Assembly (NCBI GenBank): GCA_946480295.1 | Contig: CAMLIT010000037.1 | Location: forward strand, 1 to 36,473 | Length of the DNA stretch: 36,473 nt | Source of the DNA: an uncultured Gemmatimonadota bacterium | GTDB taxonomy: Bacteria > Gemmatimonadota > Gemmatimonadetes > Gemmatimonadales > Gemmatimonadaceae | Direction of reading: 5' to 3' | Shown: piece after piece, positions 1 through 8,733 of the stretch | How the letters are laid out: every line of letters starts with the position of its first letter | Position numbering within the stretch: position 1 is the stretch's first letter | Notes under the pieces: model-generated | Told to the model about the DNA's origin: nothing | The model's input: only the letters and a program-made list of their open reading frames with translations | Databases searched by the model: none | Translations under genes and position numbers: made by a program

Positions 1-1
1 C

Positions 2-607
2 GCGCTGGCCGCGTCGGCGCTCGCCTGCGCCGGCGCGTCGCCCGACTTCGTGTACGTGCCCGAGAATGGGCTGATCTCGATCAACCCGCCGCTCACACGC
101 CGACGTATCGGCAGCCTGAGCACGCGCACGACACACCCGTACTTCCTTGGATCGTTAGGTCGAGTGCTCGAGCGTGTTGGGCTGACGATTCCGCTGGAGA
201 ACCCTTATCGTTGGCGCACGAAGGGGGAGATGCTGGAACGATGTCTCGACAAGGGAGTCATCGAGCGCCTAGCATCCCGCTCGTACTCGTGCGGGAAGGG
301 AAAGCGTCGGAACCAGCACTGCGGCCGCTGCGTGCCGTGCCTGATCCGGCGAGCCGCTTTCCACCATGCCGACATTCCGGACGCGACGGAGTATTGGGCC
401 GCTGACCTTACGACGGAGGAGAAGTATGACGACGTCTTCGCCGCACGTTTCGCCGGGATGACCGTCGCCAGTCGCGATGTCGCCCAGTGGGCAGCCCAGG
501 CAGGCCCACTGCCGGAGGATCCGAAGATGCGGGCCTGCTACGTGGATGTTGTGCGTCGCGGGATGGCCGAGCTCACGTCGTACCTGCACACGATCGCTTG
601 GACGTGA
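2..607 (+). CDS. qatC: QatC, QueC-like protein of the Qat anti-phage system (5' end off the window)
   Basis: The open frame runs in from the left edge (first full codon at 2) and stops at 605-607, giving about 201 C-terminal residues. A cysteine cluster of spacing C-x9-C-x2-C-x2-C lies near fragment residues 97-113 (ending CGRCVPC); this matches the structural zinc site at the C-terminus of QueC-type 7-cyano-7-deazaguanine synthases. The stretch VPENGLISINPPLT, with the STRTTHP that follows, is typical of the QatC branch of that superfamily. Known biology: qatABCD encodes an ATPase, QatB, a QueC-like QatC and a TatD-like QatD that together block phage. The stop codon overlaps the GTG start of the TatD-like gene by 4 nt, as expected for a translationally coupled qatC-qatD pair. 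The ATP-binding N-terminus and qatA/qatB are outside the window. An ordinary queC is less likely because of the TatD partner. Confidence 0.85.
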   Translation, partial: ALAASALACAGASPDFVYVPENGLISINPPLTRRRIGSLSTRTTHPYFLGSLGRVLERVGLTIPLENPYRWRTKGEMLERCLDKGVIERLASRSYSCGKGKRRNQHCGRCVPCLIRRAAFHHADIPDATEYWAADLTTEEKYDDVFAARFAGMTVASRDVAQWAAQAGPLPEDPKMRACYVDVVRRGMAELTSYLHTIAWT

Positions 608-1338
608 TCGACCTCCACTGCCACCTCGATCTTCTCCCGGAGCCCTCGAGAACCGTAGCGCAGTGCGTCTCTCGCGGGCTGTACGTGCTGTCCGTGACAA
701 CGGTGCCCAGCGCTTTCGAGGGAACCGCGGCATTGGTCCCGGCGGGGAGCAGAATTCGGACGGCGCTCGGGCTACACCCGGAACTCGCGGCGGCTCGCAG
801 TCACGAATTGGCGCTCTTCGAGCGACTGCTGCAATGGACGCGATACGTAGGTGAGGTAGGACTCGATGGCACCCGGGACCACCGTCACACGCTCGGGACG
901 CAGCGTGCGGTGTTCGACAATGTGCTACAGCTCTGTGGTCACGCGGGCGGCAAGACGCTGTCCATCCACAGCCGCGGTGCTGCCGGCGCGGTGCTCGACG
1001 CCCTCTCGCGCGCGCCCGGGGCCGGAAAGTTCGTGCTCCACTGGTTCGTCGGGAGCCAGCGCCAGGTCGCCCGTGCCGTGGAATTGGGGTGTTGGTTCTC
1101 GATCGGTCCTGCTATGCTCACGAGCCGCGCCGGGCGTGAGTCGATGGCCGCTATGCCCGCTGAGCGCGTGCTCCCGGAATCGGACGGTCCGTTCGGCTCG
1201 ATCGCTGGGACGCCAGCCATGCCGTGGGACGCCTGGACTATCGTCGCGCCGCTCGCGGAGTTTTGGCGCATGCCGCCGCGCGAGGTGGAGCAGCGGATCA
1301 TGCGGACCTTCAAGGCGCTGCTCGAGCACAAGATGTAG
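604..1338 (+). CDS. qatD: QatD, TatD-family nuclease of the Qat anti-phage system
   Basis: A 244-residue TatD-like metal-dependent hydrolase. The start is GTG at 604, inside the GTGA overlap with the preceding gene; it gives an N-terminus MIDLHCHLD with the metal-binding HxH at residues 5 and 7. The other expected ligands are visible: E84 in YVGEVGLDG, H122 in IHSRGA, H146 in VLHWF and D194 in ESDGPF, so the active site looks complete. TatD enzymes are Mg2+-dependent DNases. In the Qat system this subunit is needed for phage defence and probably acts on nucleic acid or a modified product of QatC; its exact target is not established. Length is slightly below a housekeeping TatD (about 260), and the pairing with a QueC-like gene argues for QatD rather than tatD. 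It is the last gene of its operon; the next gene is on the opposite strand. Confidence 0.88.
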   Translation: MIDLHCHLDLLPEPSRTVAQCVSRGLYVLSVTTVPSAFEGTAALVPAGSRIRTALGLHPELAAARSHELALFERLLQWTRYVGEVGLDGTRDHRHTLGTQRAVFDNVLQLCGHAGGKTLSIHSRGAAGAVLDALSRAPGAGKFVLHWFVGSQRQVARAVELGCWFSIGPAMLTSRAGRESMAAMPAERVLPESDGPFGSIAGTPAMPWDAWTIVAPLAEFWRMPPREVEQRIMRTFKALLEHKM

Positions 1339-1606
1339 GTACTGATCTCGGGGCACTTCGTGGCACACATGCGTTCGCACGCTCCCGGCGACGACTTGGG
1401 CCGCCAACGTGCTCCGGAACCAAGGCGACCGCGGATATTCGCGAGCAGATGTGGGTCACCAGCGGGGGAATACCGGGTAGGAGGCGTGTGTGATAGACCG
1501 CGCCCGGCCGGTCCCCTGGCGACGTGGGAAGCTGGTGGCCACGAGCGGCACCACTTCGTCTTCATGGCCGCGCCTCACCTCATCATGCGACGGCTGCTCG
1601 CGATGT

Positions 1607-2803
1607 CTAGTGCTCCTCGATTCGCTCGAGCGCCAGCCAACCATCGACGTCCGGTGCAGCTCTCCCGCCGTGCGCCACGATCACGGTCGCCGCGCCGGGG
1701 TGTCGGACACAGTAGGCGCCGTATTCGTCGAACAGGAGCACCACCTGGAGACCATCGCTCGGCGCACACGCCAGGGCACCCGAGACGGTGATGGTCGGCG
1801 GCGGGTCGCCAGCACGTGCCGGGATGTACTTGAGCCAGAACACGCCGTTCGGGAGTGCCCAAGTCGCCGTGTCTCCGTGCGCTAGGTGCACCGGCACGGC
1901 GACGAAGCGCTGAGTCGTGCGCAATCCTGTGAAGGAGCGCACCGGCTCGTGTACCAGCACGCGGATGATCGCCGAGCGGTTGCCCACTTCGACGGTCGCA
2001 TCAGTCTCCCCCGCCGCGCGTGGGCGAACGCTCGCGCCGTCGAGCATCGCGACCGAGCTGTCCAGCACGTGCGCCACCCCCCGGAGCTGCGTCACTACCC
2101 GGCCGTCGACCCCGATGGCCCGGAATGGGAGGTGTCGCGCGGGTCCTCCGGCGACGAGACTGACCCAGGTGCTCGCCTGTATCTCCCGCACTGGGCGGCA
2201 CTGAACGTCGACGTCAGTCGCAATGCGCCCCAGCGATGCACGCACGATGGCATCGCCACGTCGTGCGCAGGTGACGATTCCACGCGGCGAGATCGCGAGC
2301 GGCACGCCGGATTCCCATCGGTACCGCACGTTGTCGGCGTCGAGCCGGTGCCCGGCCGCGTCGAGTACCCGGATGGGCAGCTGCACCGGCTGCAGGTTGT
2401 TGATCACGAGGCCGTTGGTCGGCTCGCCTCCGCCGGCGACGAGGCGCGCCGGCGGCCCGTTGCGCAGGAACACCGCGACGAGGACGACGGTCAGCGAGAG
2501 GGCGATGCCCGCGGCGTAGGCGGCGAGCCGAGCACGCGCTCGCGGTCCGCCGTGCCAAATGGCGCTGCGGAGGACGTGCGGCGCCGAGCGCAGGAGCTCG
2601 CAGGCGTACCACCATCGTGCCGCGCGAACGCTATCCCGGACTACGCGCTGCGTGTACTCCTCGGTGATGTCCCCGAGCACCGCGTCGACGAAGGCGGGAT
2701 CGGCACCGATGCCGTATAGAAACCGGTCGATTGCTGATCCGGGACGCCCGGCGGCCGTGCGCGCACCCGTCGGCCGAGGCCCACGCTGAACCAGAGATCG
2801 CAT
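1607..2803 (-). CDS. Membrane-anchored protein with ADOP-like N-terminal prefix and Ig-like extracytoplasmic region
   Basis: A protein of 398 residues of unknown function. Residues about 25-80 (FLYGIGADP, then GDITEEY at 44-50, then a Trp/Tyr-rich helix) resemble the 'permease prefix' segment that precedes ADOP-type FtsX/MacB permeases in Acidobacteriota and Gemmatimonadota. One transmembrane helix follows at about 93-113. The remaining 280 residues are extracytoplasmic, beta-rich and resemble bacterial Ig-like (BIG2-type) repeats (for example the segment around SPRGIVTCARRGDAIVRAS). There is no permease domain, so this is a prefix module attached to a different output. Its ATG overlaps the stop codon of the upstream PadR gene by 1 nt (TGATG), so the two are translationally coupled and the PadR probably controls it. 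Ligand and role cannot be read from the sequence. Confidence 0.7.
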   Translation of the reverse strand: MRSLVQRGPRPTGARTAAGRPGSAIDRFLYGIGADPAFVDAVLGDITEEYTQRVVRDSVRAARWWYACELLRSAPHVLRSAIWHGGPRARARLAAYAAGIALSLTVVLVAVFLRNGPPARLVAGGGEPTNGLVINNLQPVQLPIRVLDAAGHRLDADNVRYRWESGVPLAISPRGIVTCARRGDAIVRASLGRIATDVDVQCRPVREIQASTWVSLVAGGPARHLPFRAIGVDGRVVTQLRGVAHVLDSSVAMLDGASVRPRAAGETDATVEVGNRSAIIRVLVHEPVRSFTGLRTTQRFVAVPVHLAHGDTATWALPNGVFWLKYIPARAGDPPPTITVSGALACAPSDGLQVVLLFDEYGAYCVRHPGAATVIVAHGGRAAPDVDGWLALERIEEH

Positions 2804-3138
2804 CAGGCCGGCCGTGGGCGGATGATGGTCCCGACGCCGGCCCAGATCGACGCGGCGTGCCGCTCGGCCTCACGCAGCGCGCGCGCGCCGGCGCCCGTGA
2901 GCGTGAACAGGCGTCGGGACCGGCCGCCCCGCACCGGCAGGGGATCGGTCGCACGCGACCGCAGCAGGCCTTTGTCCTCGAGACGTTGCAGCGTCGTGTA
3001 GATCGCGCCGACCGAGTAGTCGCGCCCCGCGCGGTCGGCAAGGTCGCGCCGCACGGCAAGGCCGTAGGCCTCATCGCCGAGGCGCGCGACCGCGAGGAGT
3101 GCGGCGAGTTCCAGGGTACCGATGCTGGAGGTACTCAT
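2803..3138 (-). CDS. PadR-family transcriptional regulator (PadR-1)
   Basis: A protein of 111 residues with the PadR winged-helix pattern: an N-terminal GTLELAALLAVARLGDEAYG helix pair, the recognition region DYSVGAIYTTLQRLEDKGLL at about 40-60, and the wing ending in RRLFTLTGAGARAL. PadR proteins are dimeric repressors that usually govern an adjacent membrane or efflux gene and themselves. ATG at 3138 is followed directly by the conserved fold, and the stop overlaps the start of the membrane protein gene by 1 nt. The gene is divergent from the second PadR gene, separated by 374 nt. A 6-bp inverted repeat, CATTTG/CAAATG (3136-3141 and 3158-3163), overlaps the start codon and could be its own site, but that is weak. 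Effector unknown. Confidence 0.85.
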   Translation of the reverse strand: MSTSSIGTLELAALLAVARLGDEAYGLAVRRDLADRAGRDYSVGAIYTTLQRLEDKGLLRSRATDPLPVRGGRSRRLFTLTGAGARALREAERHAASIWAGVGTIIRPRPA

Positions 3139-3405
3139 TTGCCGCTATGGTGTAGAACAAATGCCGCGAGCGCAAGGTCGGAGTGGGACGACGGCTCGTC
3201 ATCGAGTCACCCTCGGGTGCGGTCGCTGATTCCATCCACTCCCAGCGAGCAACCATCCAGGGACGTGGCCGTCCGGCTCCCGCGCGCAGCCTGCCACTCC
3301 ACGTGCTAGGTGGGTGCGCGGCGGGAATCAGGTTGGGCCACGACCTTGGCGTCGGCACCTCGATGGGTAGCGGAACCGCCCACGCGACCCCGCGCGTGCT
3401 CAATG

Positions 3406-3433
3406 TTGACATTCTTGCGCTTACCTAGATATT
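3406..3433 (+). promoter_or_regulatory. Putative sigma-70-type promoter of the PadR-2/ADOP-1 operon
   Basis: TTGACA at 3406-3411 and GATATT at 3428-3433 are separated by 16 nt. The -35 box is a perfect consensus match and the -10 box matches 4 of 6 positions. The stretch is AT-rich compared with the surrounding DNA, and the operator palindrome begins at the next base. Gemmatimonadota promoter consensus is not well defined, so this is inference. Confidence 0.5.
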
Positions 3434-3449
3434 CGATGTATATACATCG
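3434..3449. promoter_or_regulatory. Perfect 16-bp palindrome, probable PadR operator
   Basis: CGATGTATATACATCG is its own reverse complement. Its core at 3436-3447 is ATGT-N4-ACAT, which agrees with the ATGT/ACAT half-sites known for PadR-family operators. It sits just downstream of the putative -10 box and 63 nt before the PadR-2 start codon, a position where a bound dimer would block transcription. A motif of the same form precedes the PadR-2-like gene at 17,818. Confidence 0.6.
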
Positions 3450-3512
3450 GAAGCCTGGGTGAGCGCCGGCCCCGCTGCGCTGGCTTGCCACGTCATCCTT
3501 CGTCCAGCCAGC

Positions 3513-3836
3513 ATGGATCTCCTCCGCGGCACGCTCGACCTGATGATCCTCAGAACCCTCTCCTGGGCTCCGTCGCACGGTTACGGGATTGCCCGGTGGA
3601 TCGAGCGCTGTACTGGCGACGTGCTGCAGGTCGAGGAAGGCTCGCTCTACCCGGCGCTCTATCGGCTCGAGGAGCGTGGCCTCGTCACGTCCGAGTGGGG
3701 CATCACCGACATGAACCGGCGCGCGAAGTTCTACCGCCTCACGGCGGCGGGGAGGAAGGAGCTGGCGGCCTCGCGCGAGTACTGGACGAAGTTCGCCCGT
3801 GCGGTGTCGCAGGTCCTGGAGACCGCCCGTACCTGA
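3513..3836 (+). CDS. PadR-family transcriptional regulator (PadR-2)
   Basis: A protein of 107 residues that begins MDLLRGTLDLMILRTL, the canonical N-terminus of PadR proteins paired with ADOP permeases; ATG at 3513 is chosen because the conserved fold starts there. The DNA-binding part (VEEGSLYPALYRLEERGLV at about 37-55) and the wing (RRAKFYRLTAAGRKEL) are complete. It is probably a dimeric repressor of itself and the permease gene that starts 16 nt after its stop. The perfect palindrome at 3434-3449 is the likely operator. The protein is closely similar to the PadR at 17471-17818 (shared GTLD, GSLYPAL/GALYTAL, EWGI and RRA-FYRLTAAGR motifs), which carries the same half-sites upstream. Confidence 0.9.
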   Translation: MDLLRGTLDLMILRTLSWAPSHGYGIARWIERCTGDVLQVEEGSLYPALYRLEERGLVTSEWGITDMNRRAKFYRLTAAGRKELAASREYWTKFARAVSQVLETART

Positions 3837-3852
3837 TCCCGGGGAACTCGCC

Positions 3853-6528
3853 ATGCGCGATCCGCAACCGATGCCGACGACGAGGGCGCGATTGGCCGCC
3901 ACCTGGCGTCGCTATCTGCGCTTCTGGGGCACGAGGCACGATCAGGATTTCGACGACGAGCTGCGCTTCCACTTCGATATGCTGGTCGCCGACTATCTGG
4001 CGCAGGGCCTGGCGGAGCCCGAGGCGCGCGCGGCGGCGCGTGCACGGCTCGGCGATCTCGACGTGTCGCGCACCGAGTGCTTGACGATCCAGGGCCGCCG
4101 CGAGAAGCGCGCCGAGCGCGCGCGGCTGCTCGACGCGTTCGCCCTGGACGTGCGGTATGCCCTGCGCACCCTGCGGCGGCAGAAAGGGTGGACGGCGGTC
4201 GCCGTCATCACCCTCGCGCTCGGCATCGGCGCAAATGCCGCGGTGCTCAGCGTCGTGGACAACCTGCTGCTGCATCCGCTGCCGTACCCGCACGCGGACC
4301 GCATGGTCGTCATCTATCAGCAGCCGGGGCGCAGCAACAACTCCGGGTTGCAGGTCACGATCACTCCTACCGGGCAGGTGCTGCGCGCATGGCGCGAGAG
4401 CGCGCGCTCGTTCGAGGACATCGAGGCGTACATCACCGACGATCGGATGCTCCAGCCGCGGTCCGGCGCGCCCGCCGTCGTCCACACCGCGAGCATCCTG
4501 CCGGAGTTTCCGGCGTTCGCCGGACAGCACCCGCTGTTGGGCCGCGGCTTCAATGCGTCGGACATCGCTGCCGGCGGGCACGTCGCGCTGCTCGGCGAGT
4601 CGATCTGGCGTCAGCGCTACGGCGGCGATCCGCGGATCCTCGGCCGTCCGATCGAGCTCGATGGAGAGCTCTATACGGTCATCGGCATCATGCCCGACGC
4701 GCTCCGCCTGCCGCGACTCCTCACGTCGAGTATGGATGTGTGGCTACCGCTCGCACTCCGCGGAAGGGAGCGGGGACTATTCGCCCTGGGACGGCTGAGG
4801 CCCGGTGTCGAACCCGGGACCGCGGCGCGCGAGCTGGATCGCATCGTCGCGAGCCTCGAGGGTGTCCCGGACGGGCAATCGTCCGACGTCACGAAGTTCC
4901 TCAGCACCGCGTCGCTGGTGAGCTTCCGACAGTCGCTGATCCTGCTCATGGGCGCGGTGGCGCTCGTGCTGCTCATCGCCACGGCGAACGTCGCGCACCT
5001 CCTCCTCGCGCGCTCCGCCGCGCGACAGCGCGAGCTCGCGGTCCGCGCCGCAGTGGGCGCGGGACGATCGCGGCTGGTGCGGCAGCTGCTCACCGAGAGC
5101 CTGGTGCTCGCCGTCACCGGATGCCTGCTCGGCATCCTCGTGGGATGGGCCGGGCTCCATCTGCTGGTGGCGCTGCGGCCACCTCAGCTGACGGAGCTCG
5201 ACTCCGCGCATCTGAACCTGGCGACGCTGATGCTCTCCGCCGCACTGTCGCTCCTGACGGGGCTCGCGTTCGGCATGCTCGGCGCCCTGCCGGCGTCGCG
5301 CGGGGCCACGCACGCGGCGCTGAAAGCCGGCGCGCCCTCCACCGCGCACGGCGCACACGGCCGTCTGCGGTCGTTGCTCGTCGTCACGGAGATGGCGCTG
5401 TCGACGACGCTGCTTGTCGGGGCCACGCTGCTGGTGCGCAGCGCGATCCATCTCCAGACGATGGACCCCGGCTTCGATCCGCGCGGGCTGTATTCGGTGC
5501 AGCTCACGCTGCCGCGCCCGCGATACGAGAGCGCGCGGGAGAAGGCGGCCTTCTTCGCCAACCTCGCCGATCGGGCGCGGCACCTGCCCGGCGTGACGGG
5601 GGTGACCATCGCCGCGTCGGCCCCGCCGGCGCAGTCCTTCCTGATCGGCGCCATACAGGTGGAGGGCCAGGAGCCGCCTCCGCCGGGGATCACCTCGTTC
5701 GTCGACTACAACGCCGTGCAGCCCGACTACTTTCGGCTGATGCGGCTGCCGATCGTGCGCGGCACCGGGTTATCGGACACGTCGAGGGCGGCGTCGCAGG
5801 TGGTCGTCAATGCCGGATTTGCGCGAAAGTACTGGCGTGGGACGTCGGTCGTCGGCAAGCGCATGCGTGTGGCGAACAACGGCAAGGGCGACTGGATGAC
5901 CGTGGTCGGCGTCGTCGCCGATGCCTCGACGAACGGGCTGACGCAGGATGCGACCACTCCCATGCTCTACGTGGCGGGTTCGCTGTCGGACTGGTACGCC
6001 TGGTCATTGCTCGTGCGCACCAGCAACCGCAACGCCGTGGCGGCGCTGCGCGCGCTGCCGGCCACGCTCGATCCGTACCTTCCGCCGCCGACGATCCTGA
6101 GCCTCGAGTCGCAGTTGCGCGCGAGCGCGGCCGGGCAGCGCTTCACGACGGTCCTGCTGAGCATCTTCACGATCCTGGCCGTCGTGCTGGCAGCGGTAGG
6201 TCTCTACGGCGTGATGGCCTACTCCGTCGCACAGCGGACGCGCGAGATCGGTATCCGGATCGCCCTCGGCGCGACGAGGCGGACGGTCGCGCGCGCCGTC
6301 ATGGCGCGCGGCATCCTGCTCGCGATCGCCGGCGCGGCCATCGGCGTCGTGGGCGCGCAGTGGAGCGCGCGTCTGCTCGCGAACCTGCTCTACGGGGTGA
6401 CGGCCAAGGATCCGGTGTCGTTTGGCCTCGGGACAGTCGTGCTGCTCGTAATGGCGGTGTTGGCTTGCGCCGTGCCCACTCGGAGGGCCACCGCCGTGGA
6501 TCCGGTCATCGCGATTCGCGCCGACTGA
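3853..6528 (+). CDS. ADOP-type ABC transporter permease (MacB/FtsX family), ADOP-1
   Basis: An 891-residue inner-membrane protein with duplicated FtsX-type permease units. Order: a cytoplasmic 'permease prefix' (about residues 15-70, with DDELRFHFD), TM1 (about 113-135, ending LGIGANAA), a MacB-like periplasmic domain, a three-helix FtsX block (around ANVAHLLLARSAARQRELAVRAAVGAGR), a second periplasmic domain, and a final FtsX block with LYGVMAYSVAQRTREIGIRIALGA. This is the architecture of 'acidobacterial duplicated orphan permeases'; no ATPase gene is nearby, as is usual for the family. MacB-type systems transmit force across the periplasm or export lipoproteins, peptides or drugs; the substrate is unknown here. 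ATG at 3853 is preferred over an upstream in-frame start because the prefix begins there and GGGGA precedes it at a suitable distance. It is co-transcribed with PadR-2. Confidence 0.88.
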   Translation: MRDPQPMPTTRARLAATWRRYLRFWGTRHDQDFDDELRFHFDMLVADYLAQGLAEPEARAAARARLGDLDVSRTECLTIQGRREKRAERARLLDAFALDVRYALRTLRRQKGWTAVAVITLALGIGANAAVLSVVDNLLLHPLPYPHADRMVVIYQQPGRSNNSGLQVTITPTGQVLRAWRESARSFEDIEAYITDDRMLQPRSGAPAVVHTASILPEFPAFAGQHPLLGRGFNASDIAAGGHVALLGESIWRQRYGGDPRILGRPIELDGELYTVIGIMPDALRLPRLLTSSMDVWLPLALRGRERGLFALGRLRPGVEPGTAARELDRIVASLEGVPDGQSSDVTKFLSTASLVSFRQSLILLMGAVALVLLIATANVAHLLLARSAARQRELAVRAAVGAGRSRLVRQLLTESLVLAVTGCLLGILVGWAGLHLLVALRPPQLTELDSAHLNLATLMLSAALSLLTGLAFGMLGALPASRGATHAALKAGAPSTAHGAHGRLRSLLVVTEMALSTTLLVGATLLVRSAIHLQTMDPGFDPRGLYSVQLTLPRPRYESAREKAAFFANLADRARHLPGVTGVTIAASAPPAQSFLIGAIQVEGQEPPPPGITSFVDYNAVQPDYFRLMRLPIVRGTGLSDTSRAASQVVVNAGFARKYWRGTSVVGKRMRVANNGKGDWMTVVGVVADASTNGLTQDATTPMLYVAGSLSDWYAWSLLVRTSNRNAVAALRALPATLDPYLPPPTILSLESQLRASAAGQRFTTVLLSIFTILAVVLAAVGLYGVMAYSVAQRTREIGIRIALGATRRTVARAVMARGILLAIAGAAIGVVGAQWSARLLANLLYGVTAKDPVSFGLGTVVLLVMAVLACAVPTRRATAVDPVIAIRAD

Positions 6529-6738
6529 CTCCGTCCAGCGCTTTCGCGCGTTCGCTGTCGGGACAGCTTTATAGCTGCGCGTGGTGTGCGGCTAGCGACG
6601 TGGAGATGTGACAGCCACTGGGCGTGACCTCTGGCTCGAAGAGTCGAATGGCTCTTCCCGGCTGCCGTCCGCCGCGCAGCGGGTCCGCTCTCCCCCTGAC
6701 GCCGATCGCGAACCAGCGTTATCGTAGCCGCGGAGAGA

Positions 6739-8733
6739 ATGGCGGGGGTGGGCGGGGTGCGAAGAGTGATCGTGGCGAGTGATCGGGTGTGTCGTGCGGC
6801 GCTCGTGGCCATGTGCGCTTCGACGGCGGCCGGAGCGCAGTCCACCGCGGCCGGCGAGCACCCCATCGTCTGGCGAGTCGCGCCTTCGACGGCATCGTCT
6901 GCTCGTCCTCACGGCGGGGAGGCCGTTCTCACCGTCCACGCAGGCATCCCGGACGGGTGGTATCTCTACGCGCTCGAGGAGCCGTCAGGTGGGCCCGAGC
7001 CCACATCGTTTGGCGGTATCCACCTGACGATCGCCGGCGCGCCACACGCGAGCGCGCCGGAGGAGCACCCGGATCGAAATTTCGACCTGATCACGCGCGT
7101 CTACGAGGACTCGGCGCGGTTCACGGTTCCGGTGCGCCTCCCGGCGTCGAGTGTCGGCGAGCGAGGGCTCGGGTCGGCGCTCGTCGTGCGCTACCAGACG
7201 TGCAACGATCGCTACTGCCTCCCGCCGCGCACCGACACGCTCGTGGTGAACCTCGCGACGAGCGTCGCGAGCGGTGACAGCGGCACTGCGCCGACGAATG
7301 CCGGCTCTCCCGCGGCTCGCCCGTCACCCGATCTCGCGGCCCGGCCGCCGACGCCCGCACCCGCTCCGCCGCCGATCGTCGCCGCGGGTGCCGATCCGAC
7401 CGCCGCGTCGCTCGGCGCCTTCCTCTGGCTCGCCGTCAGCATGGGGCTCCTCTCGCTGCTGACGCCGTGCGTGCTGCCGATGCTCCCGGTGACGCTCGCG
7501 ATGCTCGGAAGCGGGAACGTCTCGTCGCCGCGGCGCGTGGCAATCGCGGGGGCAGCGACGCTCGGCATCGTCGCGACGTTCGCCGGCCTGGGGCTCGCCG
7601 CCACCGCCGCCTTCGGCGCCGGCGGCATCACGCGCCTCGCCGCGAACCCCTGGCTCAACGTGGCGTTCGCGGCGCTGTTCGGTGCGTTCGCGCTCAACCT
7701 GCTCGGCGCGTACGAGATCGTGCTGCCGCAGCGTGCGGTCGTGCTGCTCAGCGGGCGGCACGACGGCCGGGCGGCGCGCATCGGTCCGGGCGGCGCGTTC
7801 GTCCTCGGCGCCGCGCTCGCGGTCACCTCGTTCACCTGCACGGCGCCGCTCGCGGGTACGCTGCTCGTGCTCGCGGCGGAGGGGCGCTACACCTGGCCCG
7901 TCATCGGCCTCACGACGTACGCGCTCGCCTTCGCCGTCCCTCTCGCGTTGTTCGCTCTCCTGCCCGCGAGATGGCGCCGACTGCCGCGAGCCGGACGCTG
8001 GACGCAGACGCTCCGCACCGGGCTGGCGATCGTGGAGGTCGCCGCGGCGGTGAAGTTCCTCTCCAACGCGGACCTCGTCAGGCACTGGGGCGTCCTCACG
8101 CGGCCGGTCGTGCTCGGACTTTGGACGGCGGCAGCCATCGCGCTGGCGTGGGTGCTCTCCGGGCTCGGCGGGCGCACTCGTGTGGACGAGCCTCCGCACC
8201 GCTGGGCGAAGCTCCAGCCGCTGCTCGCGCTCCCGGCGCTTGCGCTCGCGGCACGGCTCGCGTTCGGTCTCGACGGCCGCCACGTTGGCGAGCTCGAAGC
8301 GTATCTGCCGCCACCGGCCGGCGGAACCGCCGCGCCCGACGAGCCGCGCTGGATCGTGAACGACTTCGGTGGCGCATCGGCGCAGGCGCTGACGAGCGGG
8401 CGGCCGCTCATCGTGGACTTCACCGGCTACACCTGCACCAACTGCCGGTGGATGGAGGCAAACATGTTCCCGCGTCCCGGTGTGCGCTCGCTGCTCGCGC
8501 GATTCGTTCGCGTGCGGCTGTTCACGGACGGCGAGGGGGCGACGTACGTGGCGCAGCAGCGATTCGAGGAGGACCGCTTCGGTACGGTGGCCCTTCCGTT
8601 CTACCTCGAACAACTCCGCCCGCTCGCTGCCTGGCGACGTCCGCCGCTCGCATCTGTAGCGCAACATCGAACAGTGTGCGCGCGTCCGCTCGATCCCGGC
8701 GGGCGTCGGCCGCCGCCTGGCATGGTTCCGTGA
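6739..8733 (+). CDS. dsbD: DsbD-like protein-disulfide reductase with atypical C-terminus
   Basis: A protein of 664 residues with all three DsbD parts. After a signal peptide (to about residue 33) comes a periplasmic alpha domain with the pair C155/C160 in TCNDRYCLPP. The membrane beta domain (about 225-480) carries C244 in LTPCVLP and C367 in SFTCTAP. The periplasmic thioredoxin-like gamma domain has C566-T-N-C569. DsbD passes electrons from cytoplasmic thioredoxin to periplasmic proteins such as DsbC and cytochrome c maturation factors. The normal fold can be followed only to the cis-proline motif VALPFY (residues 617-622). The last 42 residues are Arg/Pro-rich and do not resemble the final strand and helix of a thioredoxin domain, and neither other frame restores it. 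The 3' end therefore looks replaced by unrelated DNA, and activity is doubtful. A short GGAG lies 3 nt before ATG 6739. Confidence 0.85.
   Translation: MAGVGGVRRVIVASDRVCRAALVAMCASTAAGAQSTAAGEHPIVWRVAPSTASSARPHGGEAVLTVHAGIPDGWYLYALEEPSGGPEPTSFGGIHLTIAGAPHASAPEEHPDRNFDLITRVYEDSARFTVPVRLPASSVGERGLGSALVVRYQTCNDRYCLPPRTDTLVVNLATSVASGDSGTAPTNAGSPAARPSPDLAARPPTPAPAPPPIVAAGADPTAASLGAFLWLAVSMGLLSLLTPCVLPMLPVTLAMLGSGNVSSPRRVAIAGAATLGIVATFAGLGLAATAAFGAGGITRLAANPWLNVAFAALFGAFALNLLGAYEIVLPQRAVVLLSGRHDGRAARIGPGGAFVLGAALAVTSFTCTAPLAGTLLVLAAEGRYTWPVIGLTTYALAFAVPLALFALLPARWRRLPRAGRWTQTLRTGLAIVEVAAAVKFLSNADLVRHWGVLTRPVVLGLWTAAAIALAWVLSGLGGRTRVDEPPHRWAKLQPLLALPALALAARLAFGLDGRHVGELEAYLPPPAGGTAAPDEPRWIVNDFGGASAQALTSGRPLIVDFTGYTCTNCRWMEANMFPRPGVRSLLARFVRVRLFTDGEGATYVAQQRFEEDRFGTVALPFYLEQLRPLAAWRRPPLASVAQHRTVCARPLDPGGRRPPPGMVP

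Larger units (their letters stand above)
3139..3512. other. Divergent intergenic region between two padR genes
   Basis: This 374-nt spacer separates the minus-strand PadR-1 gene from the plus-strand PadR-2 gene. The right third contains a promoter-like pair and a perfect 16-bp palindrome, described separately. The stretch 3,170-3,390 has open frames on both strands, but none shows recognisable protein features or a convincing ribosome-binding site; I see no gene there. Confidence 0.5.

Noticed and set aside
4077..6611. A second long plus-strand frame inside ADOP-1
   Set aside because: It is composed mostly of Arg, Ala, Gly and Pro, has no domain signature, and lies wholly within the well-supported permease frame.
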